A DNA stretch of 64,000 nucleotides from Blattamonas nauphoetae (lineage: Eukaryota; Preaxostyla; Oxymonadida). Shown piece after piece: positions 63,345 through 64,000 of this stretch. The notes under the pieces were generated by a model that had not been told where the DNA came from, did not search any database, and saw nothing but the letters and a program-made list of their open reading frames with translations. The stretch covers positions 1 through 64,000 of the forward strand of contig JARBJD010000374.1 in the NCBI GenBank assembly GCA_033064195.1, read 5' to 3'. Numbering within the stretch: the first letter of the stretch is position 1; each line of letters begins with the position of its first letter. The translations under genes were made by a program, and so were the position numbers.

Positions 63345-64000
63345 TCACCCAGGTGCCGGCTGTCCTGTCTGCAACGATAACGACATAGGCTCGCCCAGAA
63401 TGCTGGGAGCTTGCCCACCAGCCCAATCCTCCACTTCTCCAAGTGAGTCGAAGACTTCCGAAGACGATTCATAAAGATCACTCCCTTCTTCCAGATCGTC
63501 CTGCTCACCCAGAATGTCGGTGTCCATGGTTTCTGTGTGGAGGGAGAGGTGATAGATGGACGGGATGTCTGCTGCTGTCTTGTAGATGGATAAGAACGGA
63601 ATGAGAAGAAACGACATCACTCGCGAGACCTTCCCTTGATCAAACCTGGCCATCATTTCTCGGATCACTCTCCTCCGAACACGAACAGCCGAAAAATGTG
63701 GATGTGATGACTGGATGCGTTGGAATCGCGTTCGCATGCTTCTCCACAACTCGAAGACAAACGAATCGCGAGACACGGCCAAGTGATGGATGAGGTTCGC
63801 TCCATGCGACATGTTGTTCACAGTTGGGAAGACCAATCCCCGACTTGTGTCGAGCGGATTCGCTCTCATTGCATTCATCAATTCTCCACTCAGCACTCGG
63901 CCATTCGACAGAATGCTCGGAAGAGGGATGTATCGAGGTGCATCCAACATGAACGAGAGAAGCGTCTCACTGTCATCCGATCGACCTTCCAAATACTTTA
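63345..64000 (-). CDS. Unknown protein, C-terminal part, runs off right edge
   Basis: Open minus-strand frame from the window edge to a stop at 63345, at least 215 aa of C-terminus. The start lies outside: the leftmost in-frame codon taken as a start is a TTG, and the frame stays open upstream. Contains PRYIPLPSILSNGRVLSGEL, NNMSHGANLIHHLAVSRDSF and a basic helix RVRRRVIREMMARF, then an acidic tail (DILGEQDDLEEGSDLYESSS). Codon use and GC content match host genes. Not recognised. It is the next host gene upstream of helical-family copy E. Confidence 0.6.
   Translation of the reverse strand, partial: KYLEGRSDDSETLLSFMLDAPRYIPLPSILSNGRVLSGELMNAMRANPLDTSRGLVFPTVNNMSHGANLIHHLAVSRDSFVFELWRSMRTRFQRIQSSHPHFSAVRVRRRVIREMMARFDQGKVSRVMSFLLIPFLSIYKTAADIPSIYHLSLHTETMDTDILGEQDDLEEGSDLYESSSEVFDSLGEVEDWAGGQAPSILGEPMSLSLQTGQPAPG

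Overview
The window looks like a nuclear contig from an intron-poor, repeat-rich anaerobic protist. The best guess is an oxymonad of the Blattamonas type. This is inferred from recognisable protein families (parallel beta-helix/TM/pseudokinase surface proteins, kelch/TM proteins, and a ~360-residue helical family with the signature NW..E...VxFRSLVATVK), from eukaryotic DNA transposons and from a plausible short GT-AG intron. No rRNA, intact tRNA, CRISPR or prokaryotic operon was seen.

Layout. 1-1.65 kb: AT-rich cluster of small minus-strand genes of unknown origin, split by a 521-bp hAT-type MITE. 1.6-5 kb: tandem repeats, low-complexity DNA and three tRNA-derived sequences. 5.2-19.6 kb: plus-strand tandem array of four copies of the ~360-aa helical family, two of them frame-broken and one carrying a MITE, separated by minisatellites, decayed duplicated DNA and a DIRS-like fossil (13.6-17.76 kb). 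19.9-22.9 kb: kelch-repeat membrane protein with an eroded 5' end. 24.0-39.8 kb: one minus-strand beta-helix/IPT/TM gene (2,128 codons after removal of inserts), split by a hAT element (itself split by a long-inverted-repeat element) and by a 5.5-kb MULE-like element. 40.6-58.1 kb: a second giant minus-strand gene (signal peptide, beta-helix ectodomain, TM, pseudokinase tail), split by five insertions. 58.4-61.1 kb: a fifth helical-family gene on the minus strand, split at codon 5 by a third identical-length pogo element. 61.1-63.2 kb: an autonomous-looking second pogo family. 63.3 kb to the right edge: a partial unknown gene.

Main message. At least nine mobile elements of six or more kinds sit inside reading frames. 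At almost every junction, removing the element plus one target-site copy restores the host frame exactly; I checked this codon by codon. The simplest reading is a recent burst of transposition into expendable multigene families. A Paramecium-like precise-excision system is a testable alternative. Three TA-inserting families share a doubled AAACCCG-like motif in their terminal repeats. Two DIRS-like fossils have the diagnostic internal copy of the joined outer ends.
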